A stretch of DNA of 64,000 bases from positions 806,001 through 870,000 of the forward strand of contig NZ_JALJWP010000001.1 of the NCBI RefSeq assembly GCF_024169245.1, in the 5' to 3' direction. A model generated the notes under the pieces. The model saw only the letters and a program-made list of their open reading frames with translations, did no database searches and was not told where the DNA came from. The position numbers were made by a program, and so were the translations under genes. This stretch comes from Pseudomonas koreensis (lineage in GTDB: Bacteria; Pseudomonadota; Gammaproteobacteria; Pseudomonadales; Pseudomonadaceae). Shown here in pieces: positions 8,982-18,204 of the stretch; the stretch's first letter is position 1, and every line of letters starts with the position of its first letter.

Positions 8982-10409
8982 ATGCCCAACCGCCCGCCTC
9001 TCGACGCCATCACCGCCCGCTGGTTGCCGTGGGTCGTCGCCATTGCGTTCTTCATGCAGTCCCTCGACGGGACCATCCTCAATACCGCGCTGCCGGCCAT
9101 GGCCAGCGATCTGGCCGAAGACCCGTTGCGCATGCAGGGCGTGATCATTGCCTACATGCTCACGGTGGCCCTGCTGATCCCGGCGTCAGGCTGGATCGCC
9201 GACCGCTTCGGCACCAAGAAAATCTTCTTCGGCGCGATCCTGCTGTTCAGCTTCGGCTCATTGCTCTGCGCCTTGTCCAGCAGCCTGAGCATGCTCATCG
9301 GTGCACGGGTGATACAGGGCCTCGGTGGTGCGCTGATGCTGCCGGTCGGGCGGCTGGTGGTGCTGCGTGCCTACCCGCGCTCGGAACTGGTGCGGATCAT
9401 GGGTTTCATCACCATTCCCGGCCTGCTCGGTCCGCTGATCGGACCGACCATGGGCGGCTGGATGGTGGAATACCTGACGTGGCACTGGATCTTTCTGATC
9501 AATCTGCCGGTCGGGGTGATCGGTTGTTATGCAGTGTGGAAATTCATTCCCGACCTGCGCGGCACCGAGCGCACGCGCTTCGATAGCCTCGGCTTTCTGC
9601 TGTTCGGCGCGGCGATGATCCTCATCACCATTGCCATGGAAGGCCTTGGCGAATTGCATCTGCCGCATCTGCGGGTGATGTTGCTGCTGTTCGCCGGCAT
9701 GGCCTGTCTGGCGGCGTACTGGCTGCGCGCCGGGCACATCGAAAACCCGTTGTTCGCGCCGTCGCTGTTCAAGACCCGCACCTTCGCCGTCGGCATTCTC
9801 GGCAACCTGTTTGCGCGCCTGGGCAGCGGCGCCCTGCCGTTTCTGGTGCCGTTGTTGCTGCAAGTCGCGTTGGGCTATTCGCCTTCGCAAGCCGGGATGA
9901 GCATGTTGCCGCTGGCCGCTGCGGCGATGGTCGCCAAGTGGGTCGCGCGGCCGCTGATCGAACGGCTCGGCTATCGCATCGTCCTCACCGGCAACACCCT
10001 GGCGCTGGGGATCATGCTGGCGAGCATGGGCCTGGTCAGTGAGCAGACGCCGTACTGGCTGCTGTTGTGCCTGCTGGCGGTGCTGGGGGCGATCAACTCG
10101 CTGCAATTCACCGCGATGAACACCGTAACCCTGATCGACCTCGACGATGCCAGCGCCAGCAGCGGCAACAGTCTGCTGTCGGTGGTGGCGCAGTTGTCGC
10201 TGAGCCTCGGGGTGGCCTGCGCCGGCGCGCTGCTTGGCGGCTTCACTGCGAAGGTCGGCAACGATGGTGTGGAAACCGTGCTCGGCGCCTTCCAGCTGAC
10301 CTTCGTCACGGTCGGGGTGATGGCGATGCTGGCCGCGACGATTTTTTCGCAGCTGTCGAAAGAAGACGGACGCCGGGCGAAACGGCCGCAGGAGCACATC
10401 GAACATTAA
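8982..10409 (+). CDS. mdtD: DHA2-family MFS drug/proton antiporter (MdtD-like)
   Basis: This 475-residue inner-membrane protein has about 14 predicted membrane segments and the DHA2 motifs: motif A as GWIADRFGTKKIFFGAILLF, motif C-like GLLGPLIGPTMGGWMVEYLT, and LDGTILNTALPAMASDL in helix 1. The length and start (MPNRPPLDAITARWLPWVVA) match the MdtD group. The ATG at 8982 follows CACGAGG; a longer open frame beginning at 8901 runs through the REPIN and was rejected. MdtD-type exporters pump drugs or metabolites such as citrate; the substrate here is unknown. Co-transcription with the protease pair is possible but interrupted by the REPIN. Confidence 0.85.
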   Translation: MPNRPPLDAITARWLPWVVAIAFFMQSLDGTILNTALPAMASDLAEDPLRMQGVIIAYMLTVALLIPASGWIADRFGTKKIFFGAILLFSFGSLLCALSSSLSMLIGARVIQGLGGALMLPVGRLVVLRAYPRSELVRIMGFITIPGLLGPLIGPTMGGWMVEYLTWHWIFLINLPVGVIGCYAVWKFIPDLRGTERTRFDSLGFLLFGAAMILITIAMEGLGELHLPHLRVMLLLFAGMACLAAYWLRAGHIENPLFAPSLFKTRTFAVGILGNLFARLGSGALPFLVPLLLQVALGYSPSQAGMSMLPLAAAAMVAKWVARPLIERLGYRIVLTGNTLALGIMLASMGLVSEQTPYWLLLCLLAVLGAINSLQFTAMNTVTLIDLDDASASSGNSLLSVVAQLSLSLGVACAGALLGGFTAKVGNDGVETVLGAFQLTFVTVGVMAMLAATIFSQLSKEDGRRAKRPQEHIEH

Positions 10410-10489
10410 TCGCTGTTCGTCCAGAACTGTCGAGGAAACCGGCACGGGGCTGCTACACTGCGCGACATTTTGTTTTGCAGGCCAGTCCC

Positions 10490-11875
10490 GTGACCACCAT
10501 CGCCACCGCTTTTAATACTCTGCCGCTGTCCGCCGCCATGCTGGCTAACCTCGAATCACTCGGTTATGCCCAGATGACGCCGATCCAGGCGCAGAGCTTG
10601 CCGGTGATCCTCAAGGGGATGGACCTGATCGCCCAGGCCAAGACCGGCAGCGGCAAGACCGCCGCGTTCGGCATCGGCCTGCTCAACCCGATCAATCCGC
10701 GCTACTTCGGTTGCCAGGCGCTGGTGATCTGCCCGACCCGCGAGCTGGCCGACCAGGTGGCCAAGGAAGTCCGTCGTCTGGCCCGTGCCGAAGACAACAT
10801 CAAGGTCCTGACCCTCTGCGGTGGCGTGTCGTTCGGCCCGCAGATCGCTTCGCTCGAGCACGGCGCGCACATCATCGTCGGCACCCCGGGACGCATTCAG
10901 CAGCATTTGCGCAAGGGTTCGCTGGTGCTCGACGGCCTGAACACGCTGATCCTCGACGAAGCGGACCGCATGCTCGACATGGGTTTCTACGACGCCATCG
11001 AAGACATCATCATCAAGACCCCCGAGCGCCGCCAGACTCTGCTGTTCTCCGCGACCTACCCGGTGGGCATCAAGCAACTGGCATCGAAATTCATGCGCGA
11101 TCCGCAGACCGTCAAGGCCGAAGCCTTCCACGACGACACGCAGATCGAGCAGCGCTTCTACGAGATCTCCCCGGAAGAGCGCATGAGCGCGGTGACCAAA
11201 GTCCTGCACCACTTCCGTCCGGCGTCCTGCGTGGCGTTCTGCTTCACCAAGCAGCAAGTGCAGGAAACCGTCGATCACCTGACCGCCAAAGGCATTTCCG
11301 CCGTCGGCCTGCACGGCGATCTGGAACAGCGTGACCGCGATCAGGTGCTGGCGATGTTCGCCAACCGCAGCACCTCCGTACTGGTCGCCACCGACGTCGC
11401 GGCCCGTGGTCTGGATATCGATGCACTGGACATGGTAATCAACGTCGAGCTGGCGCGGGATTCGGAAATCCACATCCACCGCGTCGGCCGTACCGGTCGC
11501 GCGGGCGAGAAAGGCATTGCCATCAGTCTGGTCGCGCCGTCCGAAGCACACCGCGCGCAAGCCATCGAACAACTGCAGAAGGCGCCGCTGAACTGGGATC
11601 AGATCGACAACCTCAAGTCTCAGGGCCTGGCGCCGCTGCAACCGCCGATGACCACCCTGTGCATCGGCGCTGGCCGTAAAGACAAGGTGCGTCCGGGCGA
11701 CATTCTTGGCGCATTGACTGGCGAAGCGGGCATTCCCGGCGCGCAGGTTGGCAAGATTGCGATCTTCGATTTCCAGGCCTATGTCGCTGTCGAGCGCACC
11801 GTGGCCATGCAGGCCTTGCAGCGCTTGAATGACGGCAAGATCAAGGGCCGCTCGTTGCGCGTACGCATTCTCTGA
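10490..11875 (+). CDS. dbpA: ATP-dependent RNA helicase DbpA
   Basis: DbpA is a DEAD-box helicase that remodels 23S rRNA during large-subunit assembly. The 461-residue protein shows AKTGSGKT (Walker A), PTRELADQV, DEAD, SAT and HRVGRTGRAG. The C-terminal domain (GRKDKVRPGDILGALTGEAG and KIKGRSLRVRIL) is the DbpA-specific RNA-binding module that recognises hairpin 92, which separates it from RhlE- and SrmB-type helicases. A GTG start at 10490 was chosen from family length and alignment (VTTIATAFNTLPLSAAM); a much longer in-frame extension overlaps mdtD and is spurious. It stands alone as a transcription unit. Confidence 0.93.
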   Translation: MTTIATAFNTLPLSAAMLANLESLGYAQMTPIQAQSLPVILKGMDLIAQAKTGSGKTAAFGIGLLNPINPRYFGCQALVICPTRELADQVAKEVRRLARAEDNIKVLTLCGGVSFGPQIASLEHGAHIIVGTPGRIQQHLRKGSLVLDGLNTLILDEADRMLDMGFYDAIEDIIIKTPERRQTLLFSATYPVGIKQLASKFMRDPQTVKAEAFHDDTQIEQRFYEISPEERMSAVTKVLHHFRPASCVAFCFTKQQVQETVDHLTAKGISAVGLHGDLEQRDRDQVLAMFANRSTSVLVATDVAARGLDIDALDMVINVELARDSEIHIHRVGRTGRAGEKGIAISLVAPSEAHRAQAIEQLQKAPLNWDQIDNLKSQGLAPLQPPMTTLCIGAGRKDKVRPGDILGALTGEAGIPGAQVGKIAIFDFQAYVAVERTVAMQALQRLNDGKIKGRSLRVRIL

Positions 11876-11878
11876 CCT

Positions 11879-11988
11879 GATCGTTCCCACGCTCTGCGTG
11901 GGAATGCATCCCGTGACGCTCCGCGTCACATAACAACGGACGCAGAGCGTCCATGGCGGCATTCCCACGCAGAGCGTGGGAACGATCA
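11879..11988. repeat. REP element, family C
   Basis: Outer arms GATCGTTCCCACGCTCTGCG and its complement enclose inner hairpins built on GACGCTCCGCGTC. The outer arms are themselves hairpins (CCCACGC/GCGTGGG), giving a four-hairpin unit. Confidence 0.85.
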
Positions 11989-12006
11989 TTGTGTGAGGAC
12001 ACCGTT

Positions 12007-13185
12007 TTGCGCTCTACCGAAGTCGTGATCATTGGCGCTGGCGCGGCCGGCTTGATGTGTGCCCTGACTGCCGCCGGGCGCGGGCGTCAGGTATTGCTGC
12101 TCGACCACGCGAACAAGGCCGGCAAGAAAATCCTCATGTCCGGCGGTGGTCGCTGCAATTTCACCAACATGTACACCGAACCGGGCAATTTCCTTTCGCA
12201 GAATCCGCATTTCTGCAAATCCGCGCTGGCGCGTTACACCCAGTGGGATTTCATCGGTCTGGTCGGCAAACACGCCGTGCCCTACCACGAGAAGAAACTC
12301 GGCCAACTGTTCTGCGATAACAAATCCAGCGACATCCTCGGCCTGCTCCTTGATGAATGCGATCAGGCCGGCGTCGATCTGCATCTGGACACCTCGATCC
12401 AGACCATCGAGAAAGTCGACAGCGGCTACCTGCTCGACACCACCCTCGGCCAGGTCCAATGCCAATCGTTGGTGATCGCCACCGGCGGCCTGTCCATCCC
12501 GACTCTGGGTGCTACCGGTTTCGGTTATCAGGTCGCCAAGCAGTTCGGCCATGAACTGCTGCCGACTCGCGCCGGGCTGGTGCCATTCACCATCACCGAT
12601 CAGCTCAAGGATTTGTGCACGGAGCTATCCGGCACCTCGGTGGATTGTCTGGTCAGCTGCAACGAGCAGAGCTTTCGCGAGAACATCCTGTTCACTCACC
12701 GTGGCCTCAGCGGCCCGGCGATCCTGCAGATTTCCTCGTTCTGGGAACCCGGTGACACGGTAGAGATCAACCTGCTGCCGGACCACGACGCGGCGATCTG
12801 GCTGCAACAGCAGGTCGCCGAACGCCCGAACAGCGAACTGAAAACTTTGCTTGGCGAAATCTTCACCAAGAAGATGGCCAATCTGCTGGCGGACAACTGG
12901 TTTGTCTCCAAACCGATGAAGCAGTACACCCACGCTGAACTGGCGGATATTGCCGAAAAGCTCGGCAGCTGGAAGGTAGTGCCGGCGGGGACTGAAGGCT
13001 ATCGCACCGCCGAGGTTACACTCGGTGGCGTCGATACCCGCGAAGTGTCGTCCAAGACCATGGAATCGCTGAAAAGCCCGGGCCTGTATTTCATTGGTGA
13101 AGTGCTTGACGTCACCGGGCATCTGGGCGGATTCAACTTCCAATGGGCCTGGGCCTCCGGTTACGCCGCTGCGCAGTACGTCTGA
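12007..13185 (+). CDS. HI0933/YhiN-family FAD-dependent oxidoreductase
   Basis: This 392-residue flavoprotein belongs to the HI0933 (YhiN) family, whose biochemical role is unsettled. The N-terminal Rossmann motif VVIIGAGAAGLMCALTAAG binds FAD, followed by the family hallmark GKKILMSGGGRCNFTN near residue 40. The C-terminus carries GLYFIGEVLDVTGHLGGFN and FQWAWASGYAAAQYV, typical of the family. A TTG start at 12007 sits 6 bp after GAGGA; the longer open frame to 11953 runs back into a REP element and is rejected. No partner genes are evident. Confidence 0.88.
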   Translation: MRSTEVVIIGAGAAGLMCALTAAGRGRQVLLLDHANKAGKKILMSGGGRCNFTNMYTEPGNFLSQNPHFCKSALARYTQWDFIGLVGKHAVPYHEKKLGQLFCDNKSSDILGLLLDECDQAGVDLHLDTSIQTIEKVDSGYLLDTTLGQVQCQSLVIATGGLSIPTLGATGFGYQVAKQFGHELLPTRAGLVPFTITDQLKDLCTELSGTSVDCLVSCNEQSFRENILFTHRGLSGPAILQISSFWEPGDTVEINLLPDHDAAIWLQQQVAERPNSELKTLLGEIFTKKMANLLADNWFVSKPMKQYTHAELADIAEKLGSWKVVPAGTEGYRTAEVTLGGVDTREVSSKTMESLKSPGLYFIGEVLDVTGHLGGFNFQWAWASGYAAAQYV

Positions 13186-13202
13186 TCCAACACAAATCAC
13201 AA

Positions 13203-13294
13203 CTGTGGGAGCGAGCCTGCTCGCGAATGCGGTATATCAGTCGACATATCTGTTGAATGACACTCCGCTTTCGCGAGCAGGCTCGCTCCCACAG
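13203..13294. repeat. REPIN, family A
   Basis: Inverted arms (CTGTGGGAGCGAGCCTGCTC and complement) lie 17 bp after the flavoprotein gene, with a TCGACATAT-containing loop similar to the element at 8847. Confidence 0.88.
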
Positions 13295-13411
13295 TGGTTT
13301 GTGGTGTAAGTAAAAGGAACACTTTTTGCTGTCAGATGTGCTCGGCGCCATTGCGTCGGCGTCATTACTGGCTCAATTTAGCGGCATCGCCTCGGAAGGC
13401 CATCGCACTTC

Positions 13412-15604
13412 ATGTCCTCGACCTCGTTTCGTCAGTCTTTGCGGCGCCTGTGGGCGCTGGATAAATTCAGTTACAGCGTGCGGGTATTCATCGCCCTGAC
13501 CGGCAGTATGGCGCTGTGTTGGCATCAGGATGAAATGGGCCTGCTGATCCCGTTGTTCCTCGGCATCATCGCCAGCGCCCTGGCCGAAACCGACGACAGT
13601 TGGCAGGGCCGCCTCAACGCCCTCGCGGTGACGCTGGTGTGTTTCAGCATCGCCGCGCTGTCGGTGGAATTGCTCTTTCCCTACCCGATCATTTTTGCCG
13701 TGGCCCTGGCGCTGGCCAGTTTCAGCCTGACCATGCTCGGCGCGCTGGGCGAGCGTTACGGCGCGATCGCCTCGGCGACGCTGATTCTCTCCGTGTACAC
13801 GATGATCGGCGTCGATCAGCGCGGCGGCGCGGTTACCGATTTCTGGCACGAACCGATGCTGCTGGTCGCCGGCGCGGCGTGGTACGGTCTGCTGTCGGTG
13901 CTATGGCAGGCGCTGTTTTCCAATCAACCGGTGCAGCAAAGCCTGGCACGATTGTTCCGTGAACTGGGCCTGTATCTGAAGCTGAAATCCTCGTTGTTCG
14001 AGCCGATCCGGCAGATGGACGTCGAGGCCCGCCGCCTCGAACTGGCGCAGCAGAACGGCCGGGTGGTCGCCGCACTCAACACCGCCAAGGAAATCATCCT
14101 GCACCGGGTCGGCAACGGTCGGCCGGGCTCGAAAGTCAGCCGTTATCTCAAGCTGTACTTCCTCGCGCAGGACATCCACGAACGCGCCAGCTCTTCGCAC
14201 TACCCTTATAACGCACTGGCCGAAGCGTTTTTCCACAGCGACGTGCTGTTCCGCTGCCAGCGCCTGCTGCGTCAGCAAGGCAAGGCCTGCCGGGCGTTGG
14301 CCGAATCGATCCAGATGCGCCAGCCGTTCATTTACGACGCCAGTTTCGCCGAAGCCCTGAACGACCTCCACGCCTCCCTCGAACACTTGCGCATCCAGAG
14401 CAACCCGGCATGGCGCGGCCTGCTGCGTTCGCTGCGCGCACTGGCAGCCAACCTCGGCACCCTCGACCGCCTGCTTAGCGACGCAAGTAATCCCGACGCC
14501 TTGGCCGATGCCACCGACAGCAGCCTGCTCGACCGTTCACCGCGCAATCTCAAGGACGTGTGGATTCGCCTGCGCACGCAACTGACGCCCACCTCGCTGC
14601 TGTTCCGCCATGCCCTGCGCTTGCCGCTGGCCCTGAGCATCGGCTACGGCATGGTGCACCTGATTCACCCGTCGCAAGGCTACTGGATCATCCTAACCAC
14701 GCTGTTCGTCTGCCAGCCGAACTACGGCGCCACACGGCGCAAACTCGGTCAGCGGATCATCGGCACGGCCATCGGCCTCACGGTGGCGTGGGCGCTGTTC
14801 GATCTGTTCCCCAACCCGGTGGTGCAGTCGTGCTTCGCCATCGCCGCCGGGGTGGTGTTCTTCACCAACCGCACCACACGCTACACCCTGGCGACGGCGG
14901 CGATCACCATCATGGTGCTGTTCTGCTTCAATCAGGTCGGCGATGGCTACGGGCTGTTTCTGCCACGGCTGTTCGATACCCTGCTGGGCAGTCTGATCGC
15001 CGGACTTGCGGTGTTCCTGTTTCTGCCGGACTGGCAGGGCCGACGCCTGAACAAAGTGCTGGCCAACACCCTGACCTGCAACAGCATCTACCTGCGCCAG
15101 ATCATGCAGCAATACGCCGCCGGCAAGAGCGACGACCTCGCCTATCGCCTCGCCCGACGCAACGCCCATAACGCTGACGCGGCGCTGTCGACGACACTGG
15201 CGAACATGCTCATGGAGCCGGGGCATTTCCGAAAGGAAGCGGACGTTGGCTTCCGTTTCCTGGTGCTGTCGCACACGTTGCTCAGCTATTTGTCAGGGCT
15301 CGGCGCGCACCGTGAAACACAGTTGCCAGCGGAGGTGCGGGAGCATCTGATCGAAGGCGCCGGGGTGAAACTGGCGAGCAGCATCGACGAAATCGCCCAA
15401 GGCCTGGCGAGCAAGCAGCCGATTGCGATTCAGAGTGATGAAGAAGAAGCGCTGGCCAACGAGCTGGAGCAGATGCCGGACGAGATTGATGAGGGGCAGC
15501 GGCTGGTGCAGACGCAGTTGGCGCTGATTTGCCGGCAGTTGGGGCCGTTGCGCACGTTGGCGGCGCATCTGATCAAGGACACCAGTGAAATCAGCGCTGG
15601 CTGA
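13412..15604 (+). CDS. yccS: YccS-type FUSC-family inner-membrane protein
   Basis: This 730-residue membrane protein has the two-block layout of the YccS/YhfK family. Each half has a cluster of hydrophobic helices (residues about 20-170, for example LLIPLFLGIIASALA; and about 400-545, for example GYWIILTTLFVCQPNYGATR), followed by a soluble helical domain. The motif QPNYGATRRKLGQRIIGT is characteristic of the aromatic-acid-exporter/FUSC superfamily. The length is as expected for YccS. No periplasmic adaptor gene is adjacent, unlike AaeAB-type efflux operons. The transported substrate is unknown, and the symbol reflects family resemblance. Confidence 0.85.
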   Translation: MSSTSFRQSLRRLWALDKFSYSVRVFIALTGSMALCWHQDEMGLLIPLFLGIIASALAETDDSWQGRLNALAVTLVCFSIAALSVELLFPYPIIFAVALALASFSLTMLGALGERYGAIASATLILSVYTMIGVDQRGGAVTDFWHEPMLLVAGAAWYGLLSVLWQALFSNQPVQQSLARLFRELGLYLKLKSSLFEPIRQMDVEARRLELAQQNGRVVAALNTAKEIILHRVGNGRPGSKVSRYLKLYFLAQDIHERASSSHYPYNALAEAFFHSDVLFRCQRLLRQQGKACRALAESIQMRQPFIYDASFAEALNDLHASLEHLRIQSNPAWRGLLRSLRALAANLGTLDRLLSDASNPDALADATDSSLLDRSPRNLKDVWIRLRTQLTPTSLLFRHALRLPLALSIGYGMVHLIHPSQGYWIILTTLFVCQPNYGATRRKLGQRIIGTAIGLTVAWALFDLFPNPVVQSCFAIAAGVVFFTNRTTRYTLATAAITIMVLFCFNQVGDGYGLFLPRLFDTLLGSLIAGLAVFLFLPDWQGRRLNKVLANTLTCNSIYLRQIMQQYAAGKSDDLAYRLARRNAHNADAALSTTLANMLMEPGHFRKEADVGFRFLVLSHTLLSYLSGLGAHRETQLPAEVREHLIEGAGVKLASSIDEIAQGLASKQPIAIQSDEEEALANELEQMPDEIDEGQRLVQTQLALICRQLGPLRTLAAHLIKDTSEISAG

Positions 15605-15612
15605 CAGGGCGT

Positions 15613-15681
15613 CATCGCGAGCAGGCTCACTCCTACAAGGGAACGCATTCCAACTGTAGGAGTGAGCCTGCTCGCGATAGG
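15613..15681. repeat. REP pair, family A variant (GTAGGAGTGAGCC)
   Basis: Inverted arms ATCGCGAGCAGGCTCACTCC and complement lie in the convergent gap between the YccS-type gene and the binding-protein gene. Confidence 0.85.
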
Positions 15682-15714
15682 GCCATCAGCCCCACAATAA
15701 TTCCAGCTCAGCCC

Positions 15715-16452
15715 TCACATTCCATGCCGCCGCAATAACTTCTCGTAGGTCCCGTCAGCCTTCATCGCTGCAATCGCCCGATCAAACCCGGCCACAATTT
15801 GCTCATGCTGCGGATTCTTCAGGCTGACCAATATGTGCAGGCTGTTCTCACTCAACGGCTTGGGTAGAAACTCGACCGAATTGCGCACCTTGGCCGATTC
15901 CCGCGCCAGGTAATATTTCGCCACGTATTCGTCTTCCAGCGTCAGCTTGACCCGGTCCGCCGCGAGCATGCGCACGCCCATGGCGAAGTTGTGCACAGGG
16001 ACTTTCTGCATCGCTGTGTCGGCATCGAACGGTGCGGAATAGGCATACCCGCGCACCACCGCAATCGGGAAGGTGTGCAGTTGTTCAAGGTTGCTGTAGT
16101 CGATGGGTGCGTCTTTGCGCTTGAGGAACCGGATGCGGTTGATCAGGTACTCGGCGGAAAACTGGCCGATCTGCGTGCGTTCGTCGTTGTACCAGGCGTT
16201 GACCAGCACGTCGTAACGTCCCTCGCCGACCCCCAGCAACGCCCGCGCCCATGGCACTTGCTCGTAACCGCTGGCGTAACCGGCGCGCGCCAGTGCGGTG
16301 CTGACAATGTCGGTGGCCAGTCCTCCGTTGACCAGCGCATCGTCGGTAAACGGCGGCCAGTTATCGAACGCCAGCCGCAGCTTCTGCGCTGCAGCATCCT
16401 GGCCCAGCACCAGCAGTCCGATCAAAGCAACGGCTTGAAGCAATCGCAGCAT
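15715..16452 (-). CDS. periplasmic solute-binding protein (SBP_bac_3 family), orphan
   Basis: This 245-residue exported protein resembles amino-acid-type binding proteins of family 3. A signal peptide is clear (MLRLLQAVALIGLLVLGQDAAAQ, read as MLRLLQAVALIG then LLVLGQDAAAQ, cut after AAA). The mature part begins KLRLAFDNWPPFTDDALVNG and contains GRYDVLVNAWYNDERTQIG, typical of lobe I, and ends with GTYEKLLRRHGM. No permease or ATPase gene is nearby, so it probably supplies a distant transporter or acts as a periplasmic sensor. The ligand cannot be predicted. It faces away from elaA across 255 bp. Confidence 0.85.
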   Translation of the reverse strand: MLRLLQAVALIGLLVLGQDAAAQKLRLAFDNWPPFTDDALVNGGLATDIVSTALARAGYASGYEQVPWARALLGVGEGRYDVLVNAWYNDERTQIGQFSAEYLINRIRFLKRKDAPIDYSNLEQLHTFPIAVVRGYAYSAPFDADTAMQKVPVHNFAMGVRMLAADRVKLTLEDEYVAKYYLARESAKVRNSVEFLPKPLSENSLHILVSLKNPQHEQIVAGFDRAIAAMKADGTYEKLLRRHGM

Positions 16453-16707
16453 GCTTGAACATCCTCAGCGGGCAACCGCCCGACGTGGTTTCACGTCAAA
16501 ATCCAAGGCCCCTTACCGGCAAAACCCAAGCATTGAACATTAGCTCATGGGAGCCAGTACGCAGTGCCCTTCAGCAGATTACACAAAGTCTTGGGCGCCG
16601 CGAGAAAGGAATGATGGCATTTTGACCTTTGTCACAGACTGATACGCCATACAGACATCCGCAGCGGGTGCGCTTAGTATCGGGCGACGTGTTCAAGGAA
16701 TCGAAAA

Positions 16708-17160
16708 ATGACAATCGAGTGGATCTGCAAACATCACAGCGATCTGGGCAAAGAGCAATTGTATGCACTGTTGAAATTGCGCTCTGACGTGTTCGTGGTC
16801 GAACAGAAATGCGCCTATCCGGACCTCGACGGTCAGGATCTGGAAGGCGATACCTACCATCTGATGGGCTGGGAAAACGATCAGTTGATGGCTTACCTGC
16901 GCCTGCTCGATCCCGAATCCCAGGGCGGCGACGTGGTGATCGGCCGCGTGATCACCGCCCCTGTCGGGCGTGGCAAGGGGCTGGGGCACGCGATGATGGA
17001 ACAGGCATTGAAACAGGCCGGGAAGCACTGGCCGCAGGTGCCGATCTATCTGTCGGCGCAGGCGCATTTGCAGGGGTATTACGGCAGATACGGATTTGCA
17101 GTGGCGGGTGAGGAATATCTCGAGGATGGCATTCCGCACATCGGGATGCGTCGCGCCTGA
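16708..17160 (+). CDS. elaA: ElaA-type GNAT N-acetyltransferase
   Basis: This 150-residue cytoplasmic protein belongs to the GNAT acetyltransferase superfamily, ElaA branch. The family start WICKHHSDLGKEQLYALLKL and RSDVFVVEQKCAYPDLDGQD are present. The acetyl-CoA loop appears as VITAPVGRGKGLGHAMMEQA (Q/RxxGxG/A pattern as GRGKGLG), and the C-terminal strand-helix YYGRYGFAVAGEEYLEDGIP completes the fold. ElaA's physiological substrate is unknown. A 17-bp-spaced promoter was not convincing upstream. A REP pair follows the stop codon. Confidence 0.88.
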   Translation: MTIEWICKHHSDLGKEQLYALLKLRSDVFVVEQKCAYPDLDGQDLEGDTYHLMGWENDQLMAYLRLLDPESQGGDVVIGRVITAPVGRGKGLGHAMMEQALKQAGKHWPQVPIYLSAQAHLQGYYGRYGFAVAGEEYLEDGIPHIGMRRA

Positions 17161-17165
17161 AGACC

Positions 17166-17234
17166 CCTTCGCGAGCAAGCTCGCTCCCACAGGAGAATGT
17201 ATTCCAAATGTGGGAGCGAGCTTGCTCGCGAAGG
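17166..17234. repeat. REP pair, family A
   Basis: Inverted arms CCTTCGCGAGCAAGCTCGCT and complement lie between convergent elaA and the small winged-helix gene. Confidence 0.85.
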
Positions 17235-17257
17235 CGTCAGGAACGTCGCCGCAGGAA

Positions 17258-17554
17258 TCAGGGGTATTCCAGCACCGCTTTTATCTGCCGCAAATTCCGC
17301 TCGATCCACCCCCGATCAATCGCCCCCCAATCACGAATCCGGTAGCGCCCCGCATGATTGCGCGCGCCCTCTTCCTGCTCGAATTCACAAACGATATCCA
17401 GATCGGCCAGCGCGGCGATGGTGTCCTGCGCCGTGCGCCGGGGCATGCCGGTGACTTCGGTCAGCGCCGGCACGCTGGGCGCCAGGCCACTGTCGATCAG
17501 ATGGGCCACATACAATCGGCGGTAGAAACTGCTTTTGGTCTTGCTTACGTCCAT
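17258..17554 (-). CDS. small winged-helix DNA-binding protein
   Basis: This 98-residue protein is a single helix-turn-helix/winged-helix domain. The recognition region is VPALTEVTGMPRRTAQDTIA (about residues 27-46), followed by the wing segment DIVCEFEQEEGARNHAGRYR. Similar stand-alone proteins are common in Pseudomonas (from memory), usually annotated only as helix-turn-helix proteins. There is no ligand or partner domain, so any regulation would depend on another factor or on abundance. Targets are unknown. It is separated from the YgjP-type gene by a REP pair and may be independently expressed. Confidence 0.75.
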   Translation of the reverse strand: MDVSKTKSSFYRRLYVAHLIDSGLAPSVPALTEVTGMPRRTAQDTIAALADLDIVCEFEQEEGARNHAGRYRIRDWGAIDRGWIERNLRQIKAVLEYP

Positions 17555-17572
17555 CTAAACACTCCCAACGTT

Positions 17573-17665
17573 AAAAGATCGTCCGAACGCGGCCCGAACC
17601 TTCGGCAGCTCCTACAGAAGATCGCATTCCAACTGTAGGAGCTGCCGAAGGCTGCGATCTTTTGA
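17573..17665. repeat. REP pair, family B (CTGCCGAAGGCTGCGATC)
   Basis: Inverted arms built on AAAAGATCG, CTTCGGCAGCTCCTACA and their complements. The left arm carries an insertion (GTCCGAACGCGGCCCGAAC), also seen in the element at 31556. Confidence 0.82.
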
Positions 17666-17668
17666 TTC

Positions 17669-18160
17669 TTACTGCATATCCCGCCACGTCAGGTACACGC
17701 GCAGATCGAACTCGATCTGGTGATACCCCGGCAGCATGTGCTCGCACAATTTGTAGAACGCCTTGTTGTGATCCGATTCCTTGAAGTGCGCCAGCTCGTG
17801 CACCACGATCATCTTCAGAAAGTCCGGCGCGGCGTCCTTGAACAGCGAAGCGATGCGAATTTCCTTGTTGGCCTTGAGCTTGCCGCCCTGCACCCGCGAG
17901 ACCGTGGTGTGCAGACCGAGGGCACGGTGAGTGAGGTCGAGGCGGTTGTCGAACAGCACCTTGTCGATGGCCGGAGCGTTGCGCATGTACTGCTGTTTCA
18001 GATCCAGTGCGTAGCTATACAACGCTTTGTCGCTTTGCACGTCATGCCGGCCCGAATAACGTTGATCCAGGTAATCACCGAGGCGCCCTTCGGCGATCAG
18101 TTGGCGCACCTGATCCTGCAAACGCTCGGGGTAGGCCTGGAGGTACTTCAACACAGTCAT
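17669..18160 (-). CDS. YgjP-like zinc metallopeptidase
   Basis: This 163-residue protein carries the YgjP/SprT-like metallopeptidase motif HELAHFKESDHNKAFY: HExxH plus a downstream histidine for zinc. The preceding text IASLFKDAAPDFLKMIVV and the C-terminal YHQIEFDLRVYLTWRDMQ fit a small cytoplasmic peptidase. The start at 18160 (MTVLKYLQAYPERLQDQV) was preferred to a longer frame to 18322, because the longer form would overlap the upstream signalling gene by more than 100 bp. Substrates are unknown. It probably follows that gene in the same transcript (44-bp gap). Confidence 0.82.
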   Translation of the reverse strand: MTVLKYLQAYPERLQDQVRQLIAEGRLGDYLDQRYSGRHDVQSDKALYSYALDLKQQYMRNAPAIDKVLFDNRLDLTHRALGLHTTVSRVQGGKLKANKEIRIASLFKDAAPDFLKMIVVHELAHFKESDHNKAFYKLCEHMLPGYHQIEFDLRVYLTWRDMQ

Positions 18161-18204
18161 GGACGGCGACACGGCTCGGAAAATGGTGCGCCAGTGTAGC
18201 GAAT

